Notes: a model not told the origin generated them from the letters alone. A stretch of DNA of 64,000 nt from Desulfovibrio sp. OH1186_COT-070 (GCF_003860215.1 NZ_RQYH01000002.1:62001-126000); one strand, 5' to 3'; numbered from the stretch's first letter, positions 21,182-30,720 are shown. Program-made: numbers and translations.

Positions 21182-22841
21182 GCTTTTCCCCTCCAGACGT
21201 ATCACGGTCCCGATAATACTGTTCAAGCAGATGCTCCCGTAACTTGCGGCGGTTGTTTTTGCCCACGGCGGTGCCCGGAAAGGACGTGACAAAAACAAAC
21301 TGGTCAGGAATTTTGAACGTGGTCAACCCCGCATTCTGAAGGAAGCGCCGGAGCACCCGGTCGTTGAGCTCGTTCTCATTCCTGCTTTCATGAACCAAAA
21401 CAAACGCGCAGATACGCTCGCCGAGATGTTTGTCGGGCATGCCCACAAGCACAGCGTCGCGCACGCCGGAGCAGGACACCAGCATGTTTTCGACTTCTTC
21501 GGGAATGATTTTTTCGCCGCCGCGCTGGATCTGGTCCTTTTCACGCCCTTCGAGCACCAAGCATCCGTCGGCTCTGCGCCGCGCCATATCTCCGGTGCAG
21601 AAAAAACCGTCTTTGGTAAAAGACCCGGCATTGGCGTCCGGGTGCTTGAAATAGGCGTGGATGGTGTACGGACCACGGATCTGCAAGCCCCCTACGGCAT
21701 CGTCGGGCATTTCACGGCCCGAGGCGTCCACAATGCGGAATTCATCGGCCGGGCAGACGGGTATTCCCTGGGTATTGCAGACTTTTTCTTCGTCCATATC
21801 CATGCGGGTCATGCTGACCAGTCCTTCGGACATGCCGAAAACGTTTTGAAAGCGGCAGCCGAACACCGAAATCGTGCGGCGGGCAAGGTCTTCACCCACC
21901 CGCGCCCCGCCTACCTGTATGCTCCGCAGACTGGAGAAGGTTCTGCTGCGCTCCAGCAGTTCCGCCATGTCGCACCAAAGGATGGCTGCAGGCGGCACGA
22001 GGGCTGTGTCCGTAACTTTGTGTGCATCTATGAGGTCAAAGCACATGCTTGGCTCGGGCGTTTCAGCCATCACCAGCGTGCCACCGCACTGCAGCGTGCC
22101 CAGCACCCCCGGAGCCGCCAGAGGAAAGTTGTGCGCCATGGGCAGTGCGACCAGATAAACCGTTGACTCCACAAAATTATTCGCAATGCCGCAGTAGCGG
22201 GCTGCGCACAGATATTCGCAATGAACGCGGGGAATCAGCTTGGGGATACTGGTTGTTCCGCCGGAGAGCAGGAAACAGAAAAGAGAATCAGGCCTGACAA
22301 TATCTTCCGGCAGCGCGGAACCAAGCGACAGAAGCGATGTGACACAAAGAAATTCTTCCGCATCGCCGTTCACAATCACATGCTTCAATTCCGGGTTGCG
22401 CGCCCGCAGTTCGCGCGCCATTTCCCGGTAGTCAAAACCGGCGACAGTGTCTGCGCAGATGTATGCCTTGGCCTCCACGGCCTGTACGAACGCGGAAACT
22501 TCCGCAATGCGGTGTGCCGGCAAGGCCAGCACGGGAACTACACCGATCCGGGACAAGCCAAAAAGGACGACCAGAAATTCCTTGCCATTGGGAAGCTGCA
22601 CCACCACGCGGTCACCGGCCGTCAGGCCGAGAGCCGTAAAGCCCGCCCCTGCCTTTGCGGCTTCCATCTCCAGTTCGGCATAGGAATAACGGGTGTCGCC
22701 GTCTATGACAGCCGTCTTGTTTGCATACTTTTCCACAGAGTCGCGCAGGGCAGAATGTACTGTACTGTCGCGCCAGTACCCGTCCGCACGATATTTTTCG
22801 ATCATGTCCTGCGGCCAACCCAAATCTTGCGCATACAACAT
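21174..22841 (-). CDS. Aryl acid-AMP ligase (EntE/DhbE/YbtE family)
   Basis: 555 residues from the ATG at 22841 (MLYAQDLGW), which has GGAGGGAG 5-7 bases upstream; a longer frame upstream lacks such a site. It is a stand-alone adenylation enzyme with [15 protein letters not shown] (P-loop), [33 protein letters not shown] and a C-terminal GKNNRRKL lysine motif. This is the family that adenylates 2,3-dihydroxybenzoate or salicylate and loads the ArCP. Pocket reading: N238 and F239 match Asn235/Tyr236 of DhbE. The position equal to DhbE Ser240 (Cys in salicylate enzymes) is Ala243, and the V337 position is Val as in dihydroxybenzoate enzymes. The exact aryl acid is therefore unresolved. It is the first biosynthetic gene of the line and overlaps the NRPS by 8 bp. 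Confidence 0.93.
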
Positions 22842-22875
22842 AGACACTCCCTCCTCAGACATTTGCACGGCATTT

Positions 22876-24210
22876 TCAGCGACAGCAGGACATACCCTTC
22901 TCCTTTTGTTGCTCGGCAGTTCCATATGCGCCCGCTCCGGACGGGCATTTCAACGACGCATAAAGGTTTCTTCGATTCCGCGGGCCGCCTGCGGCCAGAT
23001 AGAATTTCGCGATCACTCCCGCGAGCAAAGCCAGGGCTATTGCCACATACAGCATACTGTTATAGCCCACCCTGCCCGCCATCCCCATGCCCAATCCGGC
23101 CAACCCCATAGAAAAAAACTGGTACAGGCTGAACTGGACCGTATAGTCTGTTGAAGGGCTGGCCGCAGATGTATTGTCCATCATCAACGTCGTCAGCATG
23201 GTGACTGAAGGCACATAACCCCAAAAATGTACCAGGGTCGCCGCAATAACTACGGGCTTTGACGTATGCGCGCTCGTTATTGTGAGGACGGCGCAAATGC
23301 TCAACACCTGCATGATAATGCAGTACGGCATGACGGCTCCGCGCCCCAGGCGCGAAATCATCCACCCGGCGGCAAGACTGGACACAACTCCCAGCGCCGA
23401 CCCCAAAATATTTACGGTAAGCCCGATCTGCTCCAGCGACCATCGACTGTCCACCAGCGCGGGCGTCAAAAGACTGGAGGCCAGAGTAATTCCTGCGGGA
23501 AACAGAAGAAGCATTGCCACCCACCGTACGGCATGCGGCTGCGCCCAAAAGTTGATCAGCCTTGCCGCCGCCCGCCAGGCGGGTTCGTCTTTTGCTCTGT
23601 ATTGAATTTTACTTTGAAATTTATTTTCATTCAAGAGGAAAACCTGCACCAAAGTAAACATGGTTCCGGCGGCAAGAATCATGACAGCCTTTCCCCAACC
23701 AAGGTCCGGATACACCATCAGCACAAGCCCGGCCCCTATCATGAAACCGAAAAACCCTCCCGCGGTCTGTATGCCGTTGCCGATACCCCTTTCTTCCCTG
23801 GCGAGCAGCGAACAAACCAGACCGTCCGTGGCAATATCCTGCGTGGCCCCGCAAATGGCCATAATGATGCAGAGCAGATAAATTGTGCTGAAATCAACCG
23901 CCACATCCAGACTGGCCATAAAGCAAAGAACCATGACAAGCAGACCCTGCATCAGGAGCAGCCAACCCCGGAAATGGCCGATTCTGGGGGAAAACCTGAC
24001 TCTGTCCACCAAGGGTGCCCACAAAAACCTGCAGGCCCCGATCATACCGATCAGATAAAGGGAGCCGACCTGCTCAAGGGACGCGCCCTGTTCGCGGAGG
24101 ATGGCGACCAGCGCCACAGAAAAGAAGCTCAACCCCAGAAATTGTGTTGTATACAGGCTTGCGATCAGTGCCCAGAGGGAAAAAGGCTTGCGAGAAAAGA
24201 TGTTGCGCAT
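22876..24210 (-). CDS. MFS transporter, RhtX/FptX/YbtX-like siderophore transporter
   Basis: About 444 residues, strongly hydrophobic, with some 12 predicted membrane helices. The N-terminus [20 protein letters not shown] leads into helix 1, and [11 protein letters not shown] is the loop motif shared by AmpG, FptX and YbtX-type permeases. Members encoded in pyochelin and yersiniabactin loci move or sense the metal-siderophore across the inner membrane. The ATG at 24210 lies 4 bp after the stop of the ABC permease, which fits translational coupling; a TTG further upstream would overlap that gene by about 50 bp and is less likely. A short AT-rich stretch encodes residues around 190-215, a cytoplasmic middle loop. 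Import versus export is not decided by the sequence. Confidence 0.85.
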
Positions 24211-24214
24211 GATG

Positions 24215-25351
24215 CTAGTCCAGTGTGCGGCGATAGCAGCGTACGGAAAGAGTGCAGAAAACAACAAGAATAAAAATGAGTGCCCAGAAATCCCACCATA
24301 TTTCGTGCAGTGTATTCCCCTTGAGAAGGATGCCGCGTATGATGCGCAAAAAGTGTGTTATCGGCATTATTTCACCCAGCCATTGCGCCCATTCTGGCAT
24401 CCCCCGGTAGGGAAACATGAATCCTGACAAAATGATGGATGGCAAAAGATAGGCGGACGACGCCTGGTTGGCCTGCATCTGATTTTTGGCGATGGACGAA
24501 AAAACGAAGCCCAGCGCCAGATTGGCGCAAATAAAAACCACGCACACGGCGAACAGCAGAACCATAGAGCCCATCATGGGCACATGAAAAAGCACTTTTG
24601 CCGCGGTCAGGATAACCAATATCTGACCGAAACCTATCAGAATGTAGGGCGAAATCTTGCCCAGCAGCATCTCCATGGGCCTGATGGGGGCTACAAGAAG
24701 ACCTTCCAGCGTCCCCCGCTCCCGCTCACGGGTCATGGCAATGGACGTCATCATGACCATGGTGGAAGAGAGCACCACCCCAAGAATGCCGGGAATCACG
24801 CTGTACGCGGTTTCATTTTCCTCATTGTACCGGCGATGCACCAACAGCTCATACGGGGCGGGGCCCTGCTTCAGTCCGGTGAGCGGCCCGGTCAGGTCCG
24901 CATCGATGGCCTGATTCGCAAGGCCGGATAAAGCGCCAATAGCTGCGGAGGTGGCGGAGGGATCGGTGGCGTCGGCTTCGATCAGAATCTGCGGCCGCTC
25001 GCCACGCACAACCCTTCTTGAAAAATCCACCGGGATATTCACCACAAACTGTGCGGAACCGCTTGCCAGGGCCTGCTGAGCATCTTCTTCTGTAACATTC
25101 CGGCCGGTGACCTTGAAATAGTCCGAAACCTCCAGCGCGGCAACGAGCGACCGGCTCATAACCGACTGGTCTGCGTCCACCACCAGCGTCGGCAGATGCT
25201 TCGGATCAGAATTGATAGCATAACCAAAAAGAAGAATTTCCATCAGCGGTACGCTCAGCAGCATGGAAAATGTCGCCTTGTCCCGCCGCATCTGGATCAG
25301 CTCCTTGCCGAGCAAGGCAAAAAAACGGCGGAAGGAAAACCCCCTGAACAT
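24215..25351 (-). CDS. ABC-2 type exporter permease
   Basis: About 378 residues from the ATG at 25351 (MFRGFSFRRFF), which overlaps the ATPase stop as TGATG and has GGAG upstream; a GTG two codons earlier is an alternative. One N-terminal membrane helix (about 25-45), a large soluble region (about 50-170), then a cluster of five or six helices with the ABC-2 signature around TRERERGTLEGLLVAPI. This is the YhhJ/YbhS type of permease, which works with an HlyD-like periplasmic subunit and an ATPase encoded just upstream. Placement at the head of the metallophore operon points to secretion of the finished metallophore, but substrate is inferred only from context. Confidence 0.88.
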   Translation of the reverse strand: MFRGFSFRRFFALLGKELIQMRRDKATFSMLLSVPLMEILLFGYAINSDPKHLPTLVVDADQSVMSRSLVAALEVSDYFKVTGRNVTEEDAQQALASGSAQFVVNIPVDFSRRVVRGERPQILIEADATDPSATSAAIGALSGLANQAIDADLTGPLTGLKQGPAPYELLVHRRYNEENETAYSVIPGILGVVLSSTMVMMTSIAMTRERERGTLEGLLVAPIRPMEMLLGKISPYILIGFGQILVILTAAKVLFHVPMMGSMVLLFAVCVVFICANLALGFVFSSIAKNQMQANQASSAYLLPSIILSGFMFPYRGMPEWAQWLGEIMPITHFLRIIRGILLKGNTLHEIWWDFWALIFILVVFCTLSVRCYRRTLD

Positions 25352-26304
25352 CAGCACGTCTCCAGCATTTTTTGCTTTTCCAACGCCTGGTTCATAAGAA
25401 GGATAAACAGATCCTCAAGCGAGGCATGCGCGTCAGACCAGACCAGCGCAGGATCATCCCGCCATGGGGCTATGGCCGCATCCAGCAATTCGGAGTTCGC
25501 GCCCCCAACATGCAGGTCGTTTCCGAAAGGAATGACCACATCAATATCCTTCTGCGCTTCAAGCCGTTGGGCGATCCGCGTCAGAACAGACGCCGGAAGA
25601 CCCGGCCGCAGGCAAACCGAATACATTTTGAGGGGATGCCGGGCGATAAGCTCGCGGCTGGTGCCGCAGGCAAGCAGTTCACCATACGCGATATAGGCAA
25701 TACTGTGGCAGCGCTCTGCTTCGTCCATGTAATGAGTTGATGCCAACACGGTAATTCCCTCTGCCGCAAGGGCATGTATTTCTTCCCAGAATTCTCTTCT
25801 CGCCGCGGGATCTACACCGGCCGTGGGTTCATCCAGCAGCAGAAGTTTCGGCCTGTGCATCACGCAACTGGCCAAGGCCAGACGCTGCTTCCAGCCGCCC
25901 GACAGAGAGCCGGCCAGCTTTTTGCGTTGTTCCCACAGCCCGAGCTTGTGCAGGACACGGGAGGTCTCCCTGCGCACGTTGTCCAACCCGTATATGCGGG
26001 CCGTGAAGGTCAGGTTCTCCTCAAGGGTCATGTCTTCATAAAGAGAAAATTTCTGGGGCATGTACCCCACTTGCAGCTTGATCTGGTCCGATTGGGCAAG
26101 GATGTCATACCCAAGGCAGGAGCCGCTGCCGGAATCGGGCGTCAACAGACCGCACATCATCCTGAGGGTCGTTGTTTTCCCGGACCCGTTGGGGCCCAGG
26201 AACCCGACGATCCGGCCTTCGGGAACATCAAACGACAGGGACTTCACTACGGGCACATTGCCGAATTTTTTGGTGAGCCCGCGTACTTCTATGGCGTTTT
26301 TCAT
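25351..26304 (-). CDS. ABC exporter ATP-binding protein
   Basis: 317 residues. Walker A GPNGSGKTTT near residue 37, the Q-loop at MPQKFSLYEDMT, the signature LSGGWKQRLALA, Walker B LLLLDEPTAGVDP and the H-loop STHYMDEAERC are all intact. The LSGGWKQR form is typical of YbhF/CcmA-like drug or lipid exporter ATPases. A C-terminal extension of about 80 residues follows the nucleotide-binding domain, as in many ABC-2 systems. The ATG overlaps the HlyD stop by 4 bp (ATGA), and its own stop overlaps the permease start, so the three are one export module. Confidence 0.92.
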   Translation of the reverse strand: MKNAIEVRGLTKKFGNVPVVKSLSFDVPEGRIVGFLGPNGSGKTTTLRMMCGLLTPDSGSGSCLGYDILAQSDQIKLQVGYMPQKFSLYEDMTLEENLTFTARIYGLDNVRRETSRVLHKLGLWEQRKKLAGSLSGGWKQRLALASCVMHRPKLLLLDEPTAGVDPAARREFWEEIHALAAEGITVLASTHYMDEAERCHSIAYIAYGELLACGTSRELIARHPLKMYSVCLRPGLPASVLTRIAQRLEAQKDIDVVIPFGNDLHVGGANSELLDAAIAPWRDDPALVWSDAHASLEDLFILLMNQALEKQKMLETC

Positions 26305-27254
26305 CTGGGAAATACAACCGTCAACGGTTGGCCGGGGTGGAGGCGCTCCACCGAGGATTGGGGGATGGCCTCAACCAAAAAAACAAGTTTTTCCGACTGA
26401 TTGCGGGAATAAAGAATGGGGGGGCGGTAGGAGGCCCTGGGTGCGATATAACTCACCCTGGCTTCTATACCCTCGCCGCAGCCCACGCACTGCAAAAGCA
26501 CCTCCGACTCCGCCGCCACCCAGCCGACCTGCTCTGGCGAGAGAAAAAAGCGGACCTTGACGTTTTCGGGCGGCAACAGTTCCACCACGGTCTGCCCGGC
26601 GCTCACGGTTTCGCCGGGACGATAGATGACATCGTTAACCACCGCGTCTGCCGGAGCAACAGCCCGGCGCAAAGCCAGCTTGGCGGCAGCCTCGCGCATG
26701 GCAGCCGAACGGTATTCCCGCGTCTGCCGGGCCGCCTCGATCTCGCCGTCGCGGCCTATGCTGTTTTGCGCAAGCCGCAGACGGCTTTCAGCCGCGCGGA
26801 TCTTCGCTCGTGTGATCTGTTCTTCCGATTGCAGGCGGTCCACTTCGTCAACGGAAGCGCCGCCTTCCCTGCTCAAGCCCCGCTTGCGGCGGTGGGAGGC
26901 GGATGCATAGGCAAGATGGGCCTTCAATTCATTTATTTCCGCTTCCAGCACGCGTATTTCATCGCTTCTTCCGGAAGCGCGAAGATTGTCCAGTTCTGCC
27001 TCGGCCACGGCAAGCTCCGCCTCGGCCATACTCAGGGCCGAGGCTTCCCTTTCACTGTCGAGGGTAAAAAGAAGGTCTCCCTTGGACACACGATCGCCCC
27101 GATTTACCCGGACGCTTTCAACCACCCCGCTGGAAGGAAGCGAAATCCGGACAAAATCTCCCTCAACATACCCTTGGACCTCTCTCTCCGAACGCCCGTC
27201 GCAGCCAGACAGCATCATCAGCACAACAGCCGCCGTCAAAAACGCGCTCTTCAT
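26301..27254 (-). CDS. HlyD-family periplasmic adaptor lipoprotein of the exporter
   Basis: 317 residues from the ATG at 27254, preceded by GGGGAA. MKSAFLTAAVVLMMLSGC is a lipoprotein signal with lipobox LSGC, so the mature protein would be anchored in the inner membrane facing the periplasm. A biotinyl-lipoyl-like half (VKVNRGD-type, here VRVNRGDRVSKGD) is followed by a long alpha-helical hairpin at about 75-190 rich in Ala, Glu and Arg, then the second lipoyl half (RPGETVSAGQTV) and a beta domain. It belongs to the YbhG/YhiI adaptor group. It is the first gene after the operon promoter, so export components are made before the synthesis enzymes. Confidence 0.88.
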   Translation of the reverse strand: MKSAFLTAAVVLMMLSGCDGRSEREVQGYVEGDFVRISLPSSGVVESVRVNRGDRVSKGDLLFTLDSEREASALSMAEAELAVAEAELDNLRASGRSDEIRVLEAEINELKAHLAYASASHRRKRGLSREGGASVDEVDRLQSEEQITRAKIRAAESRLRLAQNSIGRDGEIEAARQTREYRSAAMREAAAKLALRRAVAPADAVVNDVIYRPGETVSAGQTVVELLPPENVKVRFFLSPEQVGWVAAESEVLLQCVGCGEGIEARVSYIAPRASYRPPILYSRNQSEKLVFLVEAIPQSSVERLHPGQPLTVVFPR

Positions 27255-27391
27255 TGCATTCCCCATCACGACACGGGCCCCTGCGGGTATCCTTTCAAGC
27301 AGATGCCACACAAAAAATGCAGTACCGGAGAGAGTCCCCACAGAATTGCACTCCCCATCATCAGGGGATGAAGCACCGTTACAGGAATTTG

Positions 27392-27420
27392 TCTATATGG
27401 GAAATGAATTTCACTGTCAA
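27392..27420 (-). promoter_or_regulatory. Sigma70-type promoter of the metallophore operon
   Basis: On the minus strand TTGACA (27420-27415) and TATAGA (27397-27392) are separated by exactly 17 bp. The start of transcription would lie near 27385, leaving a leader of about 130 nt before the HlyD start codon. No other promoter-sized gap exists in the following 26 kb, so this probably drives the whole metallophore operon. Confidence 0.75.
27400..27418 (-). promoter_or_regulatory. Fur-box-like operator overlapping the promoter spacer
   Basis: The minus-strand 19-mer GACAGTGAAATTCATTTCC matches the classical Fur box GATAATGATAATCATTATC at 13 of 19 positions and contains the dyad GAAAT-N2-ATTTC. 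It sits between the -35 and -10 elements, where a bound repressor would block transcription. Iron-responsive repression is expected for a siderophore operon; binding is inferred. Confidence 0.55.
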
Positions 27421-27888
27421 TTATTTCTCAATTTTTTTGGCCTCTATGCGCACACGGAGCGCTTCGTGTGTACCGCGCAGTTCATAAATCTCCCAAGCGC
27501 CGTCCGGCAAAGCGCCATTACGGGAACACCGTCATCAAAGCCTTTTGCCGTGCGGTCGGCATTGCCGTGGCGCAGGTTGTTTCCCTGCCTGAAGTAACGG
27601 AGTCAGCCGCCCGGCGGCGTCCGCGAAAAAAGCACTGTTCGAAAGCCTACTTCGTGAAGGCTGCATACCGCGTTCTGCCGCTGCCGGGAAGTTCCTCCCC
27701 GGAAACAGCGTACTGCCCCTCCATACATGGACAAGCTGCGGTCTGATGGTCGGACGGGGATATCAGTGCGGCGAGGCTGTGGCGCACGCGGCATGAACAC
27801 GCGCATCACCGTGATTACGGAACCGTAATTGCAAAGAACCGGTTGCGCGGATGCCGGCGCGATGCCGGGGCATAAAAAATTCCCTCTC
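27421..27888. other. Non-coding divergent region between metallophore operon and panC
   Basis: No frame here has a convincing ribosome site or family resemblance; the small open frames have atypical composition. The only structure noted is a short dyad ATTACGG-AA-CCGTAAT at 27814-27829 and a small GC-rich hairpin around 27696-27713. No riboswitch was recognised. Confidence 0.5.
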
Positions 27889-27917
27889 TTTACAAGAACT
27901 TTTTCTGCGCGTATAAA
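27889..27917 (+). promoter_or_regulatory. Sigma70-type promoter of panC-metK
   Basis: TTTACA (27889-27894) and TATAAA (27912-27917) with a 17-bp spacer, 34 bp before the panC start codon. The leader is therefore very short and has no clear Shine-Dalgarno sequence. Confidence 0.65.
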
Positions 27918-27950
27918 TAGGCTTCCGTAACCATATCACAATACCTTGAT

Positions 27951-28799
27951 ATGCAGATATTATCTACTCCACAGGAACTGGCGGCCCAATGCCGGGCATG
28001 GCGCGCTGCCGGTGAAAGCATTTCGCTGGTGCCCACCATGGGCTATTACCATGCCGGACACGAAAGCCTCATGGAGCGCGGCCGCGCTCTGGCGCAGCGC
28101 ATGGTGGTCAGCCTTTTTGTCAATCCCACGCAGTTCGGGCCGGGGGAAGACCTCGCCGCCTATCCCCGCGACCTTGAGCGCGATGCGGCCATTGCCCGCA
28201 AGCACGGGGCGGACGTTCTGTTCGTGCCGGAGCCGCAGTCCATGTATGCTCCGGATCATGCGACCTGGGTCGAAGTGCCGGAACTTGCCAAAAACCTGTG
28301 CGGCCTGTCCCGGCCGGTGCATTTTCGCGGGGTCTGCACGGTGGTGCTCAAGCTTTTTCTGCTCACCGGCGCGGATGTGGCTGTTTTTGGCGAAAAGGAC
28401 TGGCAGCAGCAGGCCATCATCCGGCGCATGGTGCGTGACCTCAATGTGCCCGTGCGCATTGAGACCTGCCCCACCGGGCGGGAGACCGACGGCCTGGCGC
28501 TCTCCTCACGCAATGTTTACATGACCCCGGAAGAACGCGCGCAGGCTCCGGAAATCCGCCGTGGCCTGCTCCATGCCCGCACGCTGGCGGAGAAAGGCGA
28601 AACCAGCGCCGCCCTGCTGCGCGAGGCCGTTCTCGGGCACTGGGCGGAACATCTGCCCCTGGGCAGGCTGGACTATTTGAGCGTTGTGCACCCCGAATCC
28701 CTGGAACCTCTCGAAGGCATTGCCGGTCCCGCGCTCATGGCCTGCGCCGTGCGTCTGGGCAAGGCCCGGCTCCTCGACAACATCCTGCTGCATCCGTAA
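27951..28799 (+). CDS. panC: Pantothenate synthetase
   Basis: 282 residues, the usual length. It joins pantoate and beta-alanine with ATP in coenzyme A biosynthesis, in the cytoplasm. The nucleotidyltransferase motif is PTMGYYHAGHESLM (HIGH-like), with FVNPTQFGPGEDL, VFGEKDWQQ and the KMSKS-like LALSSRN all in place. The ATG at 27951 is 34 bp from the -10 element and has no good ribosome site, but the N-terminus MQILSTPQEL fits the family. metK follows 9 bp later, so the two share a transcript. Pantothenate also supplies the phosphopantetheine arm of the carrier domains encoded next door, though this is probably coincidental housekeeping. Confidence 0.96.
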   Translation: MQILSTPQELAAQCRAWRAAGESISLVPTMGYYHAGHESLMERGRALAQRMVVSLFVNPTQFGPGEDLAAYPRDLERDAAIARKHGADVLFVPEPQSMYAPDHATWVEVPELAKNLCGLSRPVHFRGVCTVVLKLFLLTGADVAVFGEKDWQQQAIIRRMVRDLNVPVRIETCPTGRETDGLALSSRNVYMTPEERAQAPEIRRGLLHARTLAEKGETSAALLREAVLGHWAEHLPLGRLDYLSVVHPESLEPLEGIAGPALMACAVRLGKARLLDNILLHP

Positions 28800-28808
28800 G
28801 GAGAACTC

Positions 28809-29981
28809 ATGCAACCCAAGGGAAAATACTTCTTCACTTCCGAATCTGTCACCGAGGGGCACCCCGACAAGGTGGCTGACCAGATTTCCGATGCTGTTCT
28901 GGACGTGCTGCTGGCGCAGGACCCTGACGCCCATGTGGCCTGCGAAACCCTGGTGACCACCGGCATGGCCGTCATCGCCGGAGAAATCACCACCCGCGGC
29001 TATGCCGACCTGCCCCATGTGGTGCGCGAAACCATCAAAAATATCGGCTACAACAGCTCGGAAATGGGCTTTGACTGGCAGACCTGCGCTGTCATCAACG
29101 CCATCGGCCACCAGTCTCCGGACATTGCCCAGGGGGTGCTGCGCGCCAATCCCGAAGATCAGGGCGCGGGCGACCAGGGCATGATGTTCGGCTATGCCTG
29201 CAACGAAACCTCCACGCTCATGCCCGCACCCGTCTACTGGGCGCACCAGCTTTCGCAGCGTTTGAGCAAGGTGCGCAAGGACGGCGTGGTGGACTTTTTC
29301 CGCCCTGACGGCAAGACACAGGTGTCTTTTGAATATCAGGACGGCAAGCCCGTGCGCATCAACAACGTGGTTGTTTCCACCCAGCATGCCGCCAGCGCCA
29401 GACAGGCCGATGTGGCCGAAGCCGTGAAAAAGCACGTTATCCGCCCTGTGCTGGAACCTTCGGGCTATTTTTCGGAAAAAGACTGCGAAATCTTCATCAA
29501 CACCACCGGGCGTTTTGTGGTGGGCGGCCCCATGGGCGACTGCGGCCTCACCGGGCGCAAGATCATTCAGGACACATACGGCGGCAGCGGACACCACGGC
29601 GGCGGCGCGTTTTCCGGCAAGGATCCCTCCAAGGTTGACCGCTCCGGCGCGTACATGGGCCGCTATATTGCCAAAAACGTGGTGGCCGCCGGGCTTGCGC
29701 CCGTCTGCGAAGTGCAGATCGCCTATTGCATCGGCGTGGCCCAGCCGGTCAGCGTGCTCGTGTCTTCACGGGGCAGCGGGGAAATCCCCGATGATGTGCT
29801 GACAAGGGCGGTCAGGGAGGTTTTTGACCTGCGGCCCTACTTCATCACCAAACGGCTGGATCTCAAGCGCCCCATCTACCAGAAGACCTCCTGCTACGGT
29901 CACTTCGGGCGCGAACTGCCCGAATTCACCTGGGAAGCCACCGACGCCGTGGCCGATCTGCGCACTGCGGCCAAGGTCTAG
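28809..29981 (+). CDS. metK: S-adenosylmethionine synthetase
   Basis: 390 residues, family length. It makes SAM from methionine and ATP. Recognisable are [13 protein letters not shown] at the start, [25 protein letters not shown] and [23 protein letters not shown] lies 7 bases before the ATG. It is co-transcribed with panC. SAM is used by the C-methyltransferase domain and radical SAM enzymes encoded nearby, but metK is a universal gene and the link is not specific. Confidence 0.97.
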   Translation: MQPKGKYFFTSESVTEGHPDKVADQISDAVLDVLLAQDPDAHVACETLVTTGMAVIAGEITTRGYADLPHVVRETIKNIGYNSSEMGFDWQTCAVINAIGHQSPDIAQGVLRANPEDQGAGDQGMMFGYACNETSTLMPAPVYWAHQLSQRLSKVRKDGVVDFFRPDGKTQVSFEYQDGKPVRINNVVVSTQHAASARQADVAEAVKKHVIRPVLEPSGYFSEKDCEIFINTTGRFVVGGPMGDCGLTGRKIIQDTYGGSGHHGGGAFSGKDPSKVDRSGAYMGRYIAKNVVAAGLAPVCEVQIAYCIGVAQPVSVLVSSRGSGEIPDDVLTRAVREVFDLRPYFITKRLDLKRPIYQKTSCYGHFGRELPEFTWEATDAVADLRTAAKV

Positions 29982-30005
29982 CCCGCGCGGCTATCCGCTT
30001 CTCGT

Positions 30006-30032
30006 CCGGCAGCCGGTACACCCGGCTGCCGG
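30006..30032 (+). terminator. Hairpin downstream of metK
   Basis: Perfect 11-bp arms CCGGCAGCCGG and CCGGCTGCCGG with a 5-nt loop (TACAC), 25 bp after the metK stop and 20 bp before the nitroreductase start. There is no U-tract after it, so it may attenuate rather than stop transcription. Confidence 0.5.
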
Positions 30033-30052
30033 GGGAGGATTGAGGAAAAAGC

Positions 30053-30646
30053 ATGAATACACATGAAGCCATCAGAACAAGACGCAGCACCCGCAAGTAC
30101 AGGCCGGAAGCCGTTGAGGACGACAAACTCGAAAAAATTCTCGCGGCTGGGCGCGTAGCGCCTTGTGGAGGAAACAGTCAGACCACGCACTTTTTGGTGA
30201 TCCGGAACCAGCAGGTGCTGAGAGAACTGGCAACACTCGTGCGCGAAAGTTTTGCCAAAATGGAAATCCGGCCAGATATGTGCAAAGCGCTGCAAGCAGC
30301 GATTTCTGCCTCAAAAAAGGGACATTCTGCCTTTCATTTCAATGCCCCGATCCTCATTGTAGCGGCCAATAAAATTGGCTATGGCAATGCCATGGCTGAT
30401 TGTGCCTGCGCTGTCGAAAACATGCTGCTGGCAGCCAATGACCTTGATCTTGGCAGTTGCTGGGTAAATCAGTTGCGCTGGTTGGACGAGGACGCTGCTG
30501 CCAGAGAGTATATGATGAAATTGGGCCTGGCGGCTGATGAGACGATTTGCGCTTCAATGGTTGTCGGAAAACCGGATACCAAAGACGGTCTGCCCAACCG
30601 TTCTGAACGAAAAATTACAGGAAATCCGGTAACATATATTGATTGA
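30053..30646 (+). CDS. Nitroreductase-family flavoprotein
   Basis: 197 residues. The N-terminus IRTRRSTRKY is the conserved FMN-binding arginine motif, followed by APCGGNSQTTHFLVI (the PSggNsQpw motif), and DLGSCWVNQL in the second half. These small FMN enzymes are dimers that reduce nitro groups, quinones or similar acceptors with NAD(P)H; the natural substrate cannot be told. GAGGAAAAAGC precedes the ATG. It follows metK by 71 bp with a hairpin between. Base composition is somewhat less GC-rich than metK. It is the last intact gene before the left direct repeat. Confidence 0.9.
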   Translation: MNTHEAIRTRRSTRKYRPEAVEDDKLEKILAAGRVAPCGGNSQTTHFLVIRNQQVLRELATLVRESFAKMEIRPDMCKALQAAISASKKGHSAFHFNAPILIVAANKIGYGNAMADCACAVENMLLAANDLDLGSCWVNQLRWLDEDAAAREYMMKLGLAADETICASMVVGKPDTKDGLPNRSERKITGNPVTYID

Positions 30647-30720
30647 AGCGTTACGGCAGGCAACGGACTCTTTTTCAAGCGTACAGAAAGCTTTGCGCAT
30701 GTAACCAGAGAAGCTGTCCT

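Noticed and set aside
27468-27746. 92-codon plus-strand frame in the panC upstream region
   Set aside because: No ribosome site, atypical composition, no family resemblance; the region is treated as non-coding.
28800-28808. SAM-responsive riboswitch before metK
   Set aside because: There are only 9 bases between panC and metK, and no riboswitch motif before panC.
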